A stretch of DNA of 64,000 bases from Diphasiastrum complanatum (lineage: Eukaryota > Streptophyta > Lycopodiopsida > Lycopodiales > Lycopodiaceae). Made by a program: the position numbers and the translations under genes. Every line of letters begins with the position of its first letter. The first letter of the stretch is position 1. This document shows, one piece after another, positions 11,926-28,257 of the stretch. Location of the stretch: NCBI GenBank assembly GCA_029204225.1, contig CM055095.1:47566510-47630509 (forward strand). Direction: 5' to 3'. A model generated the notes under the pieces. The model did no database searches, was not told the origin of the DNA, and worked only from the letters and a program-made list of their open reading frames with translations.

Positions 11926-12357
11926 TCAGTGCTTTGATTCGTATACCAGTCTAATTTTCTGCATGCTCTTTGAATTGTATGAACTTGATGAAAGCTTCTG
12001 ATTTTTGTTTAATGAAGTAAACAGTTGTTCTTTGAGAGAATACTTTGCATCTAGCAATGAAAGAATTTGCATAGGTCCACATATATTTGAATGAACAACA
12101 TTTAACAGACCTTTTGCTGCATGTCTATAACTCGATCTAAAAGAAATTCTAGTCTGTTTTCCAAGGATGCAGCTATGGCAGACAGGGAGATCGACTTTGC
12201 AAGAAGGATAGTCGAGATCAAGTGCTAGGGATTGTCTGGACATGTTCGACACAGATGCATAATTCAAGTGTCCTAAGCGATGATGCCATAGTAATGCTTT
12301 ATTGACAAGAGCATAAGTTTTCAAGACTTGACTAGAATCCGAATAACAATGTGCCAA
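11926..12357 (-). pseudogene. Copia D GAG-pre-integrase and integrase start
   Basis: ALLWHHRLGHLNYASVSNM is the GAG-pre-integrase motif. It is followed by CHSCILGKQTR and the start of the integrase core, where the first catalytic Asp is lost (VVHSNICGP instead of HSDICGP). The rest is scrambled by frameshift. Downstream, to about 11620, further integrase DNA is visible only in broken frames. Confidence 0.8.
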
Positions 12358-12418
12358 TCTATATAAGTATCCATGCCTCTTGCCGAGTGCAAGGATCTTA
12401 TTATTTCTATCGATAATT

Positions 12419-12972
12419 CTACATTGATCTGACCTTATGACCTAAATCTATAGTTCTACTTATTGACAACAAATTTGTAGAGAGTTTAGGAATATACAAG
12501 ACTTTCGACAATAGTTTGAATTGATCATGCTGGAACCTTAATCTTACAGTACCTTCAAATTCGATAGTGTGAGTACTATTATCGCCAAAATGAACATATT
12601 TCTTTGTGTTGTAAGGCGTATAGGAATGGAAAATTTCACGATGATTGGTCATATGATTCTGAAGAGAATCATTGTTTGACATCTTGAGTGTGAAGAATTT
12701 TCTTCGAAGATGTAACTTACTCTCACATCGTATAGTGAGCTCAGGATGTCCCAAACTTCTTTCGAAGTTTTAGCTTAAGCTATGTGGCCAATTTGAGTAT
12801 ATGATATATTGAAAATAATAAGCGCGAAAGCGTTAACATCCTTCGATTTCTACTTTGAGTCTTCTGTGTCGTCTTCAGGCTTTACTTCTGTACCTGTAAC
12901 AACATCCCACAAATGATAATTGGATCCATTCAACTTGTCTGCGATAAGACCGGCTTTACTTTGATAATCCAT
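12419..12972 (-). pseudogene. Copia D gag-protease remnant
   Basis: An ATG at 12972 opens a gag with LIADKLNGSNYHLW and, after a small deletion, DVVTGTEVKPE; stops follow. The second piece (12754-12419) begins in gag (SKLHLRRKFFTLKM) and jumps to the back half of the aspartic protease (YVHFGDNSTHTIEFEG, KVLYIPKLSTNLLSISR). The zinc knuckle and the DSG active site are therefore deleted between them. It cannot encode a working gag or protease. Confidence 0.8.
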
Positions 12973-13151
12973 CTAGAACTTTAGTCTATCGACGTTAAGA
13001 GAGATACCGTACTGTGGAAATCAATTCTCTGATACCGAAACAAATTGGTTTGAACTGAAGAATAAATTGATATTGCGAGGGATACCAAGTGCAAGAGCTT
13101 GCGCTCTGGTATAATAATATTGGGCCTTGAAGAATCAATGCTCTAATACCA

Positions 13152-15111
13152 TGTTGGAAAGAGGTGTGTGAAAGATAGGTCGAATAAGATTCGAATAAAA
13201 AGAATTTGAACGACAAGAAAAAAAACTTATCATGCGCAGCGGAATAAACTATCTTCCTCTTTACTAATGAAATTCCTCATTGAGCAAAAACAATTATTTT
13301 GGAGATTTAGAGACCATTGGTCAATGCAATTTTACCTTGTGGCAAGACTTGGTTCCCCTCGTGTGTAAAAATACTCTTGATCTCTATTCGAAAAACAAAG
13401 AAAAAGAAGGGAGTGAGGGTGCAAGCACTTTAGTAGCTTGAAATTGACTAAAGTTCCTACCTTTCCAAGTAAAGAACTAATTTTAGTTTAATTTTAACAA
13501 GAGAATCAACTTCTATGGCAACCTTTTTCTTTAATAAAATTTCAGCCTTTCTAAATATGGTATTGGTAGTTTAATCCTCATGACAACTTAGTTTTCCTAA
13601 AGTAGTGATTATCTGGGGGTTGATGTTTTGGAAGAAGGAGATTTATGCCCTTATAAACGTTGGACATAACAAAAAACTAATATCTTGACTATTGTTGGAA
13701 AAGAATATCTTGTTAGGTTAAAATATGGAATTAAAATCTAGAACTCTCTTTGTGCCCTTAAAACCTAATATCTTGAATGATGTTGGAGAAGAATGTCTTG
13801 GTGGTTTAAAATATGAAATTAAAGTTTGAAATTCTTTCTGTGCCCTTGTAAGCACTGCACATAAAGAGAATCTAACATCTTGAATGATGTTTTAAAGTTT
13901 GAAGTACAAATTTAAAATCTTTGACCATCGTATGATACTTGAGTTTTCAAATTTATGTATGGATCCCAATTACGGGTCTATATATTAGAATTATTCACAA
14001 CATTCACACAAACTTTTTAAACCAATATTCACAATAATTAGGGCTTTCTCAAGCCAATAGATACATATGGTATAAGATTTAGAGCACATAACTATGTACA
14101 TTTTACTTTCCCATCTTAGGTGGTTTTGATGCCACAAATAACACTCTTATCCCGCTCAATATGGTGAGTCCGTTTTGATAATGCCTTTTAATTGACACTT
14201 TGTATTAAATTTATTCGAATGGGAAGTAGTCTTTCGAGGTGCATTGCATGCCAAGCTAGCAACCTAGTCATTGCATGTCAAAAGGGCTATAATGCTTTCA
14301 AAGAAAGGCAAAACATTCAAGAAAGACTTTATCCTAAAATCAAAACTTTAAAACCAAGCCTTTGGTCAAAGCTTTAAGATCATCTCAAAAGACACTAAAC
14401 TTTTGCTTAGAAACTATAAAATCTTATTACATTTTAATATCAAAAGGTAGACTTGGCCCATTGAAACAAAACTTACATGTCATATCCTCGATGGAGCACA
14501 TAAAGTTGAATGCATTCATTCTTTTAGCATATCTTGACTTGGGCATTAATAGAATGTAAAGATCTCAATGATCACTAGATTACAAGGCAACTTGAAATAT
14601 CATGATATCTTATGATACAATATTCAAATAATTAAAAAATGAGAAAACAATAATTACAATTAAAAACCATAAATTAAAAAAAAAAAAGCCATTTTAACGC
14701 ATGCCTAAGAGCTACAACTCAAAGTCTTGCAATAGCTTAATGATCTTACGACAAAGCTAAAAATGGATCTGATCAACCAATCTTACATATTTGTAAGTCT
14801 AATTTTTAAGCAAAGTTCCTTAGAGTTGTCTAATTCTAAGCAATTTTCTACGAAAATAATTTTGGATGAGCTTTTTGCGTCGAGAGGCCCGAGCGAGTTG
14901 GGCCTGCCCCCTTGTGTCTCCCTTAGGCACCTTCAAACATTTGCTATTTTAAGATGCCCGAGGTCGGCACCCGTGCTGCCAGGCTAAGGCACCTCAAAAT
15001 AGGGGAAGCCTTTAAAATAGGGCAAAGCCTTGGAAGGGTTGAGGCCCTTTCCATTGTAGTTATTAATTACTGCGATGACCATTTGACTTAGTCGAAGACG
15101 GTGTCGATCAG
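13152..15111 (-). repeat. Copia D 5' LTR start, then non-coding DNA
   Basis: The LTR begins at 13152 directly after the primer site, with TGTTGGAAAGAGG on the plus strand. Because the 3' LTR is missing, I cannot place its outer end; it probably covers a few hundred bases. The remainder up to 15111 is AT-rich, with no coding frame I can support. Confidence 0.45.
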
Positions 15112-15121
15112 TCTCTCTCTC

Positions 15122-15169
<48 letters not shown>

Positions 15170-15211
15170 CACTCTCCTGTTGACTGAAATTTCTGTCCCT
15201 GTCTCTGTCTT

Positions 15212-15258
<47 letters not shown>
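15112..15258. repeat. CT/GA microsatellite with CG end
   Basis: Two CT dinucleotide runs (15112-15168 and 15213-15245) flank a CT-rich spacer, and the second ends in a (CG)n run to 15258. Open frames of alternating Arg-Glu on the minus strand are artefacts of this repeat. It lies about 520 bp upstream of the reductase start codon. Confidence 0.95.
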
Positions 15259-15775
15259 TTTTGATTTGGTCGTCCCTTGACAATTTTGTAAGCCTGGTTG
15301 TTTCTGTGCATCATCAGATTCCTCCGACTTCTTTCGTGAAGGGTCCCAGAATCTGACCACATTGCGAGCACGTTTGTCAAGCTTAAGATGTATGTGCATT
15401 TTCCTGGGAAAAGATACCACGGACTTGTTCAAGGCCTGAAGACAAAATATGGGTAAGTGGTTAAGAGCGGTGCTGCAATATAAGCGCAGGTAGCTGGAGC
15501 TGGAGCTGGAGCTAGCTTACTACAACCGTGTGTGTTGGTAGATGATGAGCTGAACTGCTGCTGTTGTTTGTGGTGTACTTCAATCCAACGCAGTGATCAA
15601 GGACTCCTTTTCCTGCTTTGATAAGATGATCCATTGATCTTTCAAGTCTACTTGCAATACAGATTGAGGTTTTTCGAGCAGTAACGTTTCAGCGAGGACG
15701 TATTCGCTGTAACAGACATCCAATTGGAATCGTGCTTCAACGCTTGGTTGTTGCTGAAAAAAACCAGCCACGAAG
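15259..15775 (+). promoter_or_regulatory. Reductase upstream region with two minimal uORFs
   Basis: An AATATAAGC element near 15476-15484 could be a TATA box, followed by a GGAGCT triplicate at about 15494-15512. Two very short upstream reading frames precede the main start: ATG ATG AGC TGA at 15542-15553 and ATG ATC CAT TGA at 15626-15637. If transcription starts upstream of 15542, both would be in the leader. The transcription start is inferred, not seen. Confidence 0.45.
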
Positions 15776-18700
15776 ATGGGTGCATTTGGCAACGGGAGTA
15801 TGTTGGAATTGGGCACTTTGATTGGCGGAAGCCATGTAGGGCCTTCACAGTTTGATTACTTACTTACTCTTATCAGAAGTAAAGGAGAATTGCCCGCTTT
15901 CATATCGTTACCTGTGGCTATGGTTGGGATTCCTCCCCTTTTCATTGTTGTAGGCTTTGCCGTCGGATTCGTCTTCCTCTCGGTTTTTTTTCTTTTTAAG
16001 CAGCGATCTCAGTCCACTGTTTCTGTTCAAACTTCAATAGAAAAGTTGACACTAGAAGTTCCCGAAGCTACAGAGTTTGAAGATGGTAGTCGAAAGCAGG
16101 TGACAGTATTTTTTGGAACTCAGACAGGCACATCAGAAAATTTTGCGAAGGTATGTAGCAAAAAATCTTTGCCTACTAGCTGATAGTGTTATTCACTGAT
16201 CTTTAAGAAACTTTCTTCACTCTTGGAATTGGGTGATGTGGAGGAATGCTAAGACTTTCACCCTAAAGCATTGAGCATGCTATTTGTTAATTCTGACTGT
16301 AAGTTGGATGATGGCAGGCCTTTGCAGAAGAAGGCAAGGCTAGATACGCTAACAAGGTTGGATTCAAGGTTGTTGATGTGGTGAGTACTGTAATAGCCAT
16401 CCCTGAAAGTTGCATCTTTAACACGTAATATTTTAGAGAGATGCGATTGCAATTTCTTGCATGAAAGTTTGGAATCATCTGAATGTCTCTATTGGATTCG
16501 CAGGACTTATATGCAGCTGACAATGAGCAATACGAGCAGAAGCTGAAAAAGGAGAGCTTGGCCGTGTTTATGCTTGCAACGTAAGTCCCTTCAGTGCTCT
16601 GTACAGCTTTGATGAGTAGCAAATGTAGTCACATTAATTTTGGCATTTTAGTGGCCTTTTCGTTCAACATTAAATTTTGACTTCACAGTTGCTTCATTTC
16701 CAAGAACCACTAGGCTTGTTCTATTAAATTTTGACTTCACAGTTCCTTCATTTCCAAGGCTTGTTCTTGAACGAGTAATAGATTTATCTAGATTAAGTAA
16801 ACAACAAAGTTAGGGATAGTTATCTTACTCATCTAAAGCCGTAATTGAATCCTCTATACAGATATGGTGATGGAGAGCCAACTGATAACGCTGCCAGGTT
16901 CTACAAATGGTTGGTGGAGGTAGTCCTCTTGACTTATAACTCTAGGTTTTGCTTTGCTCTCCTTATAAGCTGCAAAACAACCCTTAACATAACTGCATTC
17001 TGATTCACTGGCTTTAGAGATTTCAGAATTGCAGAATAGCTTCGGGCATTGATTTGTTTATTGATCCAGGAGGAAAATGAAAAAACCAATTGGTTTTCGG
17101 CACTCAATTATGCTGTCTTTGCACTGGGAAATAGACAATATGAGCATTTTAACAAGGTGAGCACGAGTTGCAGCATTTCTATGTCAGTAACTACTTGATG
17201 AAAACTGTCTTAGGTTCACAACGGGCGTAGAAAATCAAATTGCAGAATTCTGATGCTTTATAATCTGTTGGTTCTTCTAGGTCGGCCTGATAGTTGATGC
17301 AGCTCTTACCAGACAAGGTGAGTTTGATTGGGTTTCTGGTCAATCATATGCGTTTAATGCAAAAAATAAAAATTCTCAAATCTCTTTCAATGCACCTGGA
17401 TGTGGCAAATAGCTGGTGTTTACTTGTCGTCTAACGATTTGTACCTATAGGTGCCAAGCGCTTGGTTGCTTGCGGCCTTGGTGACGATGACAAGTGCATA
17501 GAGGATGATTTTAGTGCTTGGTATGGAATCTTTCTCACAATCATCTCAATCAAAGTGCATAGTCTCCTAAATCAGAATCAATCGCACTGGTCTTGGTGTA
17601 ACAGTATTTAATGACAAATCGGGGTTTTGTTGAGCTTTTGTAGGCTGGAGCAGTTGTGGCCAGAACTTGATCTTCTCTTACGTGATACCGATATGGATGC
17701 CTCTCCTGCTACTCCTTATATAGCTGCAATCCCAGAATACCGTGTTATGTTTCACGAACAGAGTTCTAGCCCATATCTTCCTGAAGCTGCAGATAACTAT
17801 GGTGAAAGCCTGTATGATGCCGCCAACCCTTGCAGGTATTATAATCAGAAGAACTAAGCAAAACCAAAAGTTCTATAATCTCTTTCTGCCTGTCAACTTA
17901 CACCTTGGACATGTCTGTTTTGCCATACAGTGCAAATGTGGCAGTTCGCAGGGAGCTTCACACTCCTCTTTCTGATCGCTCATGTACTCATCTGGAGTTT
18001 GACATATCAAACACAGCCCTAGCGTGAGTAGCCAGCCTACTACGAAATTTCTCTCTTTAATGAAATTTCAGTCTATAATAGGCATATCGTTTAGTCCTCA
18101 ATTTAACATGGTGCGTCGTTTTTGGCAGGTACGAAACTGGTGACCACGTTGGAGTTTTTGCAGAAAACATGTCCGAGGTAGTGCAGGAGGCAGGAAGGCT
18201 TCTTGGTCTTCCTTTGAATACTGTATTCTCTCTCCATGAAGATCATGAAGATGGCAGACCTTTAGCTGGTGCTGCAGGATCTCTTCCTTCTCCTTTTCCT
18301 AGTCCATTGACTTTACAAACAGCTCTTGCTCGCTATGCTGATTTGTTGAGTCCTCCTCGCAAGGTGGGTGATTATACTAAAAAATTCTACCCTGAGTCTA
18401 ATAATCAGGTTCTAATACCAAGTGCCATAATAAAATCACCATAGTAGTGCTAGTTTGCCATGTTCTCCCTTTCAAAGATGAAATGACAGGTCTTAAGCAT
18501 GAATCTAGTCTTGATCTTCACCTTAGCTGAAGTGATGGAGGTTATCAGCCTGCCCACGTTGGCACCCCCAAGGAACTTATGGCACAATGTATTTTACGCT
18601 CGAAACTGTCACTTGGAAACTTTTCAATGGTTGTTTGTGGAGGGTGGCAAAATCTAAATGTTCATGATAAATTTCAACGGCGATGGGTATAAAATCATTG

Positions 18701-21169
18701 CGTGCCAATAAGATACAGGCCTGGCACACAGACTACCTTGTTTGCCCCATAAGCGGAAGGGGTGATTGTGACATATCACATATAAGAAGAAATTTTTGTT
18801 GCCCCATAAGCAAAATAAGTGCTTGTGACCTGAGACCAATCTTTTGAGGACATACTAGTGTGGCTGAATGCTCACCCTGATAGATACTTAGCCCACTTGG
18901 CCAATTGATATAAAGAGTGCTTACGAATAATGTTTAACTTGAATGTAAAATAGGCAACAAATTGAAGCTGACCTATTTTGAGTTTGATTTGAGTTTCACA
19001 TTATCATATTTTTGGGCAGATCAACAAACCTGTTAAGATTGTGCTGTCCTAGATTTTTTGTCTAGAATCATGAAAAGAAGCATTCAAATACTAGAATTTA
19101 GCCTGTTCAAATGAAACCAAATAAGATTTTTTGTTAGAACGGGCTGTTAATCTTTGATTTTAAGGAAATCCTATATCATTCAGTCACATAGGTTGTTTTG
19201 TGATTGAGTCGTGAGCTATACTTAAACCTTGCCAATGTCAATCTGAGTCTGGATTATCTTATGTCAGATTGAGTTGGATTTCTTATTTTAAAATTTGCAA
19301 ATGTCTCTTACAAACTAAGCATGAAGTTAGTAATGAAAATTACTTTGTCATTATGTGGGCTTTCTTTCACAGGCTGTGCTTGCTGTACTAGCATCATGTG
19401 CCTCCGATCCCGTAGAAGCAGAGCGTTTGAGGCATCTGTCCTCGTCAAAGGGCAAGGTAGGCTTGACACTCTGCAATGTGAGTTTTATGTCATTGAACTG
19501 CCACTCTTTGAATTTTTGTTGTTGATCTAATGGACTGGATATTTTGTCATTGACTTTGTATATGAAACTTTTGTTCCAGGACGATTATGCAGTTTATATC
19601 TCTGAAACTCAAAGAAGTTTGCTGGAAGTCATCTCAGAATTTCCATCCGTAAAGCTACCTCTTGGAATATTTTTTGCTGCAGTTGCCCCACGCCTCCAGC
19701 CTCGTTTCTATTCTATCTCTTCCTCTCCAAAGTAAGTTTTCAGCTCCGATTTTTAACTCTGTATCAAAGCTCACACCGATTAGGTTTTGCTCTCTGATTT
19801 CACGCATAGATGCTAATCTGTGTTTCTCTGCAGGCTTGCACCTTCAAGGATTCACGTCTCTTGTGCTTTGGTTCATGGACGCACTCCCACTGGTCGTATT
19901 CATCGCGGTGTTTGCTCCACATGGATGAAGGTAAACGCATAGCCAAGTATTTGAAACCTGTATTTAGCTAATATTTCCAACACATCAACTGCATGTGGAG
20001 AGTTGCAACTACGATTTCAAGAGTTTCTAAGCCTGAAAATACAACTGGATTGGCCTTGCAGAACTCCACTCCTGGAGATGGAGCAATGAACATGTGCAGT
20101 TCAGCACCTATATTTGTCCGAAAATCCAATTTCAAGCTTCCTTCCGACCCAGCAGTTCCCATTGTGATGATTGGACCTGGGACAGGCTTAGCCCCATTCA
20201 GAGCCTTTTTACAGGTTAGATGCACTTTCAAAATTTTATTCTACTTTTCCACCTTGAGATTCCTAGTAGATTGCAATCAACATATGTTAGTCGCCATTTT
20301 ATTTTTTCAGATACCCTTGCAATTTTCGACATTGTCAATTTACAGATATCAATGTTTTCCCCGATATCAATTTGTAATACCTTTGAAAAACCGATGTTTA
20401 TTTTATTTCAGGAAAGATCTTCAATTCAAGACTCAGGTACAATGGTTGGAACTGCAGTCTTGTTCTTTGGATGCCGAAGTCGAGAGCAGGTAGCCATCTG
20501 CTTTGCTTTTGCAACAATTTTGATATGTAGTAGCAGTATTTGTGCCAGTTTTATTTTTACATTGGTCAGAATGAACAAATCTAAGATTGTTTTGTTTTTT
20601 TTGACTTTTTGAAATTTACTGCAGGACTTCATTTATAAAGAGGAGCTAAGTGCCTACGTGGAAAAGGGAACTGTAACTGATCTCATAGTAGCATTCTCGC
20701 GCGAGGGGCCAGCAAAGGAATATGTCCAGGATAAAATGATAGAACAGGTATTGTAACGTCATTGCAAAATTGCACTCTGAGGCAGTAATTTATTAGTGCA
20801 ATTGGACAAATCATATCTGATAATTGAACATATGCAGGCAAGTACCCTATGGAAGCTCATCTCGAGTGGTGCATACGTCTATGTTTGTGGTGATGCTAAA
20901 GGCATGGCCAAGGACGTGCATAGAGCACTACACATGATCGTTCAAGAGCAAGTAAAATTCTTTTGCATGCTTGACAGTTCATTCCGGTGCTAAATTAGTC
21001 CACTGAGAAAATTATGAACTATCATTTTGTCCTCCAAGAAATACTGATGGTGCATGTGAGGTTTACAAGATCAGTTTCGATGTGGCAGGGACTTCTAAAT
21101 GAGATCGATGCAGAGGCCCTAGTAAACAAGATGCAGATGGATGGACGATATCTAAGAGATGTTTGGTGA
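15776..21169 (+). CDS. CPR: NADPH-cytochrome P450 reductase, 18 exons
   Basis: This ER-anchored diflavin enzyme passes electrons from NADPH through FAD and FMN to microsomal P450s. Exons: 15776-16150, 16318-16380, 16504-16580, 16862-16919, 17070-17156, 17281-17317, 17451-17520, 17644-17835, 17931-18023, 18129-18363, 19373-19456, 19580-19731, 19834-19930, 20062-20214, 20412-20489, 20625-20747, 20838-20951, 21089-21169. They sum to 2169 nt, 722 residues plus TGA, with every intron GT-AG and all phases consistent. A hydrophobic anchor lies at about residues 42-74. The FMN domain has [14 protein letters not shown] (112-125), YGDGEPTDN and [14 protein letters not shown] binding has RFYSISSSP (499-507) and GVCSTW. 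NADPH binding has [11 protein letters not shown] (577-587) and CGDAKGM (675-681). The C-terminus RYLRDVW ends in the conserved Trp722. The start context AAGATGG is strong. The length fits plant reductases. It looks intact; the N-terminal tail before the anchor is not one I recognise. Confidence 0.96.
16669..16758. repeat. Duplicated 36-bp segment in reductase intron 3
   Basis: 16669-16704 (ATTAAATTTTGACTTCACAG...) is repeated at 16723-16758 with one mismatch, 54 bp apart. It is wholly intronic. Confidence 0.85.
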
Positions 21170-25503
<4,334 letters not shown>

Positions 25504-25508
25504 ACATT

Positions 25509-25756
25509 AGTTAAGAAAACACAGTTTAAACACCCAACCGGATCAATCACCACAGCACAACGTCAAGTGCAACAAGACCACAAAATTGCTCTCCTCAAAC
25601 TGTATATTCAACTAACTCATAAGTTCAAAGATAAGTTGCTTAAAAATACTCAAAGGGCTCATAAAAGAAAGATGGCCTGATAACTCTAGAACTAAGCACA
25701 CGTGGTGCCGTCAAAATAAGAAAGCACTGTATAAGTCGATCAATGCTATTTTAACT
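25509..25756 (-). repeat. 3' LTR of Copia E
   Basis: 248 bp, same length as its partner at 31101-31348 with no net indel and about 11 substitutions. The ends are the inverted repeat AGTTAA/TTAACT. The polypurine tract lies just inside, at 25757-25767. Confidence 0.93.
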
Positions 25757-25804
25757 CTCTCCCTCAATGATCAACGTCTCTTTTTATTTTAGAGTTTACT
25801 CTAT

Positions 25805-26911
25805 TCATGGAACATACCTCCATAATAGTATTACAAGTAAAGGCTTTTTACATGACCGATCTAAGCCAAGTTTGGCTCTAAAAGTCTCAAACTTTTCTTT
25901 ACTTAAAGCTTTTGTAAATATATCAACAACTTGTAATAACGTAGAACAATGTACAATACTTATATCTTCAGATTGTAGCTTTTCATGCACAAAGTGATAT
26001 TTTACTTCAATATGTTTTGTCCTTGCGTGAAAGATTAGGATTTTTAGCCAATTGTATTCCACTTTGACTGTCACAAAAAATAACAGTGGGATTTACCTGC
26101 TTCATGCAATCTCACATAACAACTTACGTAGCCAAACAGCTTCCTGGGTAGCAAAACTCAACGCTTTATATTCGGTTTCTGTGGAAGAAAGAGAAAAAGT
26201 ATCTTGCTTCTTGCTAGACATGAAAAACAACCGCTACCAAAATTGAAGACATAACCTGTTGTTGACTTTCTATCATCTATACTTCCTGCCCAATCAGCGT
26301 CAACATAACATTGCAACTTAGGTAAAACACTTTGTCTTTTGTAGATTAGACCAAGGTTAGGTGTACCTTTCACATACCTCAAAATCCTTTTTGTAGCTTT
26401 CCAATGGTCCATAGTGGGTGATGACATGAATTAGCTAATCAAACTTACAGCATAGCAGATATCAGGATGTGTAGTCGCAAGGGGTGATGGAAGGTTTGCA
26501 CTCTGTCATGTGAAATCTCTCCAATATCTCGCCCACATACTTGTTTTGACATAACCTGATATCACTGCTAGTTTGCCATACTTCGACACCCAAGCAATAG
26601 TGCATAAGATCTAAATCTGTTATCTCAAATTGCTTGCATAAGTTGGCTTTGATAGAATGAGTGAGGTTCTCATCATTGCCCATGATAATGATATCATCAA
26701 CATAAAGTACAATCAAGGAAATGCTGTCATCATTTATAAGAACATAAAGGTTTGGATCTGAATTTGTTCTCACAGACCCATGAAATAGAAAGTAACTGTC
26801 AATGCGTCCATACCATGCGCGTGGCGCTTGCTTAAGGCCATAAAGTGCTTTGTGTAGTTTACATACCTTCTGTTCTTGCCCTTTTGCCATGAAGCCCTGC
26901 AGTTGGACCAT
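25805..26911 (-). pseudogene. Copia E reverse transcriptase and RNase H
   Basis: 26462-26911 carries the RT palm with KLHKALYGLKQAPRAWYGRI and the catalytic VLYVDDIII, and continues to the thumb. 26158-26427 carries the connection and RNase H start (HWKATKRILRYVKGTPNLGL, YVDADWAGSIDDRKSTTGY). 25805-26074 carries the RNase H end (FHARTKHIEVKYHFV, VDIFTKAL). Frame breaks separate the three pieces. Confidence 0.92.
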
Positions 26912-26991
26912 GTAAACTTATTCCTCTATGTCACCATTCAAAAATGCAGACTTCACATCCATTTGATGGATCTTCCACCCCAAATGAGATG

Positions 26992-28062
26992 CTAAGGCAA
27001 TGATAAGGCGTAGCGTAGTCCACTTACCACTGGAGCAAATGTCTCTTCATAGTCAATTCCTTTGCTTTGCTCATAACCCTTCACTACTAGGTGTGCCTTA
27101 TACTTTGCTATTGTGCCATCCGCATGAAACTTTGTTCTAATCACCCATTTGTTGTCAATGGGTTTCTTTCCAAGTGGTAGATCAACCAACTCCCATGTAT
27201 CATGCATGTGGATGGATTCTATCTCTTTTTCCATTGCCCTTTGCCACTCTTTGTGATCTTTTGCCTCATCAAAGGTTGATGGCTCTCGACACTTCAAAAT
27301 GTCAGTCATTAGGGCATAGTTCACATGATAACGATCGAGAGACTTCCTTTTCCATGTTGATCTTCTCACTTCACTTTGTGTGCTAGATCCTGTTTGATTT
27401 AGCTTTGTGTCCTTCATGATCTTTTCATACCATTTTGGTATCTTAGATTCATGTGATACACTATGTGGAGAGTATGTATCCCAAGGAGTGTCCATGTAAT
27501 GTCTCTTACTTCCAACCGGTTTCTCCTTTATTGCTCCTATTGGCAAGTACCTCCCCCTAGGCTCTTGAATAGGTAGTGTTCTTTCATACTTGCCCTCTCG
27601 ACTCTCGTCTTCACGTGCATCATTTTGTGGAGCATCTTCTTTATCTTCTTCCTCCAGAATTGTGGGAAGTCTTTTGATGCTTTCACCACTTGCATGGTCT
27701 TCATCTTCATACCTATGTGTTTCATCAAAGATCACATCTTTGCTAATGTGAATCTTATTCATTACAGGATCAAAACACCTATAAGCTTTCGTTCTTTCAT
27801 CATAACCGACGAAGATACACTTGATTGCCTTGGCATCAAGTTTCTTTTGCTCCTCCTTTGGCACATGTACATAGGCCTTACATCCAATGACATGAAACTT
27901 GTCGATTTTTGGCTTTATTCCAGTAAATGCTTCTTTAGGAGTCACATTTGGAACCGCAACTGTAGGGCTCCTGTTTTGCAAGAACGTTGCCGCACTGCAT
28001 GCTTCTGACCAAAGTGAATCGGTCAAGCTCATTTGCTTCATCATGGAGCGTGCACTCTCCAT
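26992..28062 (-). pseudogene. Copia E integrase C-terminus and RT N-terminus
   Basis: A 356-codon open stretch starts in the integrase core (LWSEACSAATFLQNRSPT, FHVIGCKAYVHVPKEEQKKL, IKCIFVGYDERTKAYRCFDP). It passes through an acidic linker and ends in RT (EWQRAMEKEIESIHMHDTWE, IDYEETFAPVV). The 200 bp before it (28063-28257) contain stops where the DNGGEF and ERKN motifs should be. It would be part of a single polyprotein. Confidence 0.9.
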
Positions 28063-28257
28063 AATAGTCCTGTTTTTCCTTTCAACTACACCATTACTAT
28101 GCGACGTGTGTGACTGTGTGAATTATCTTTTTATGTCGTGTTCTTTGCAAAAGTCTTCAAATTGTATTAGCACTTTGATGCATGCATTCAGTTGGTTCTC
28201 TACCAAAGTCTTGAACTCCCTGAAGCGAGCAAAAGCGTCAGATTTCTTCTTCAAGAA

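Larger units (their letters stand above)
10100..13151 (-). mobile_element. Copia element D, internally deleted
   Basis: This is a second, distinct Copia lineage on the minus strand. The primer site at 13140-13151 reads TGGTATTAGAGC (element strand), and the 5' LTR starts at 13152 with TGTTGGAAAG. Gag, protease, integrase and RT pieces follow in order down to about 10100. Large internal deletions removed the gag zinc knuckle and protease active site, the integrase core after its first third, and the RT catalytic motif. No 3' LTR was found. Confidence 0.85.
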
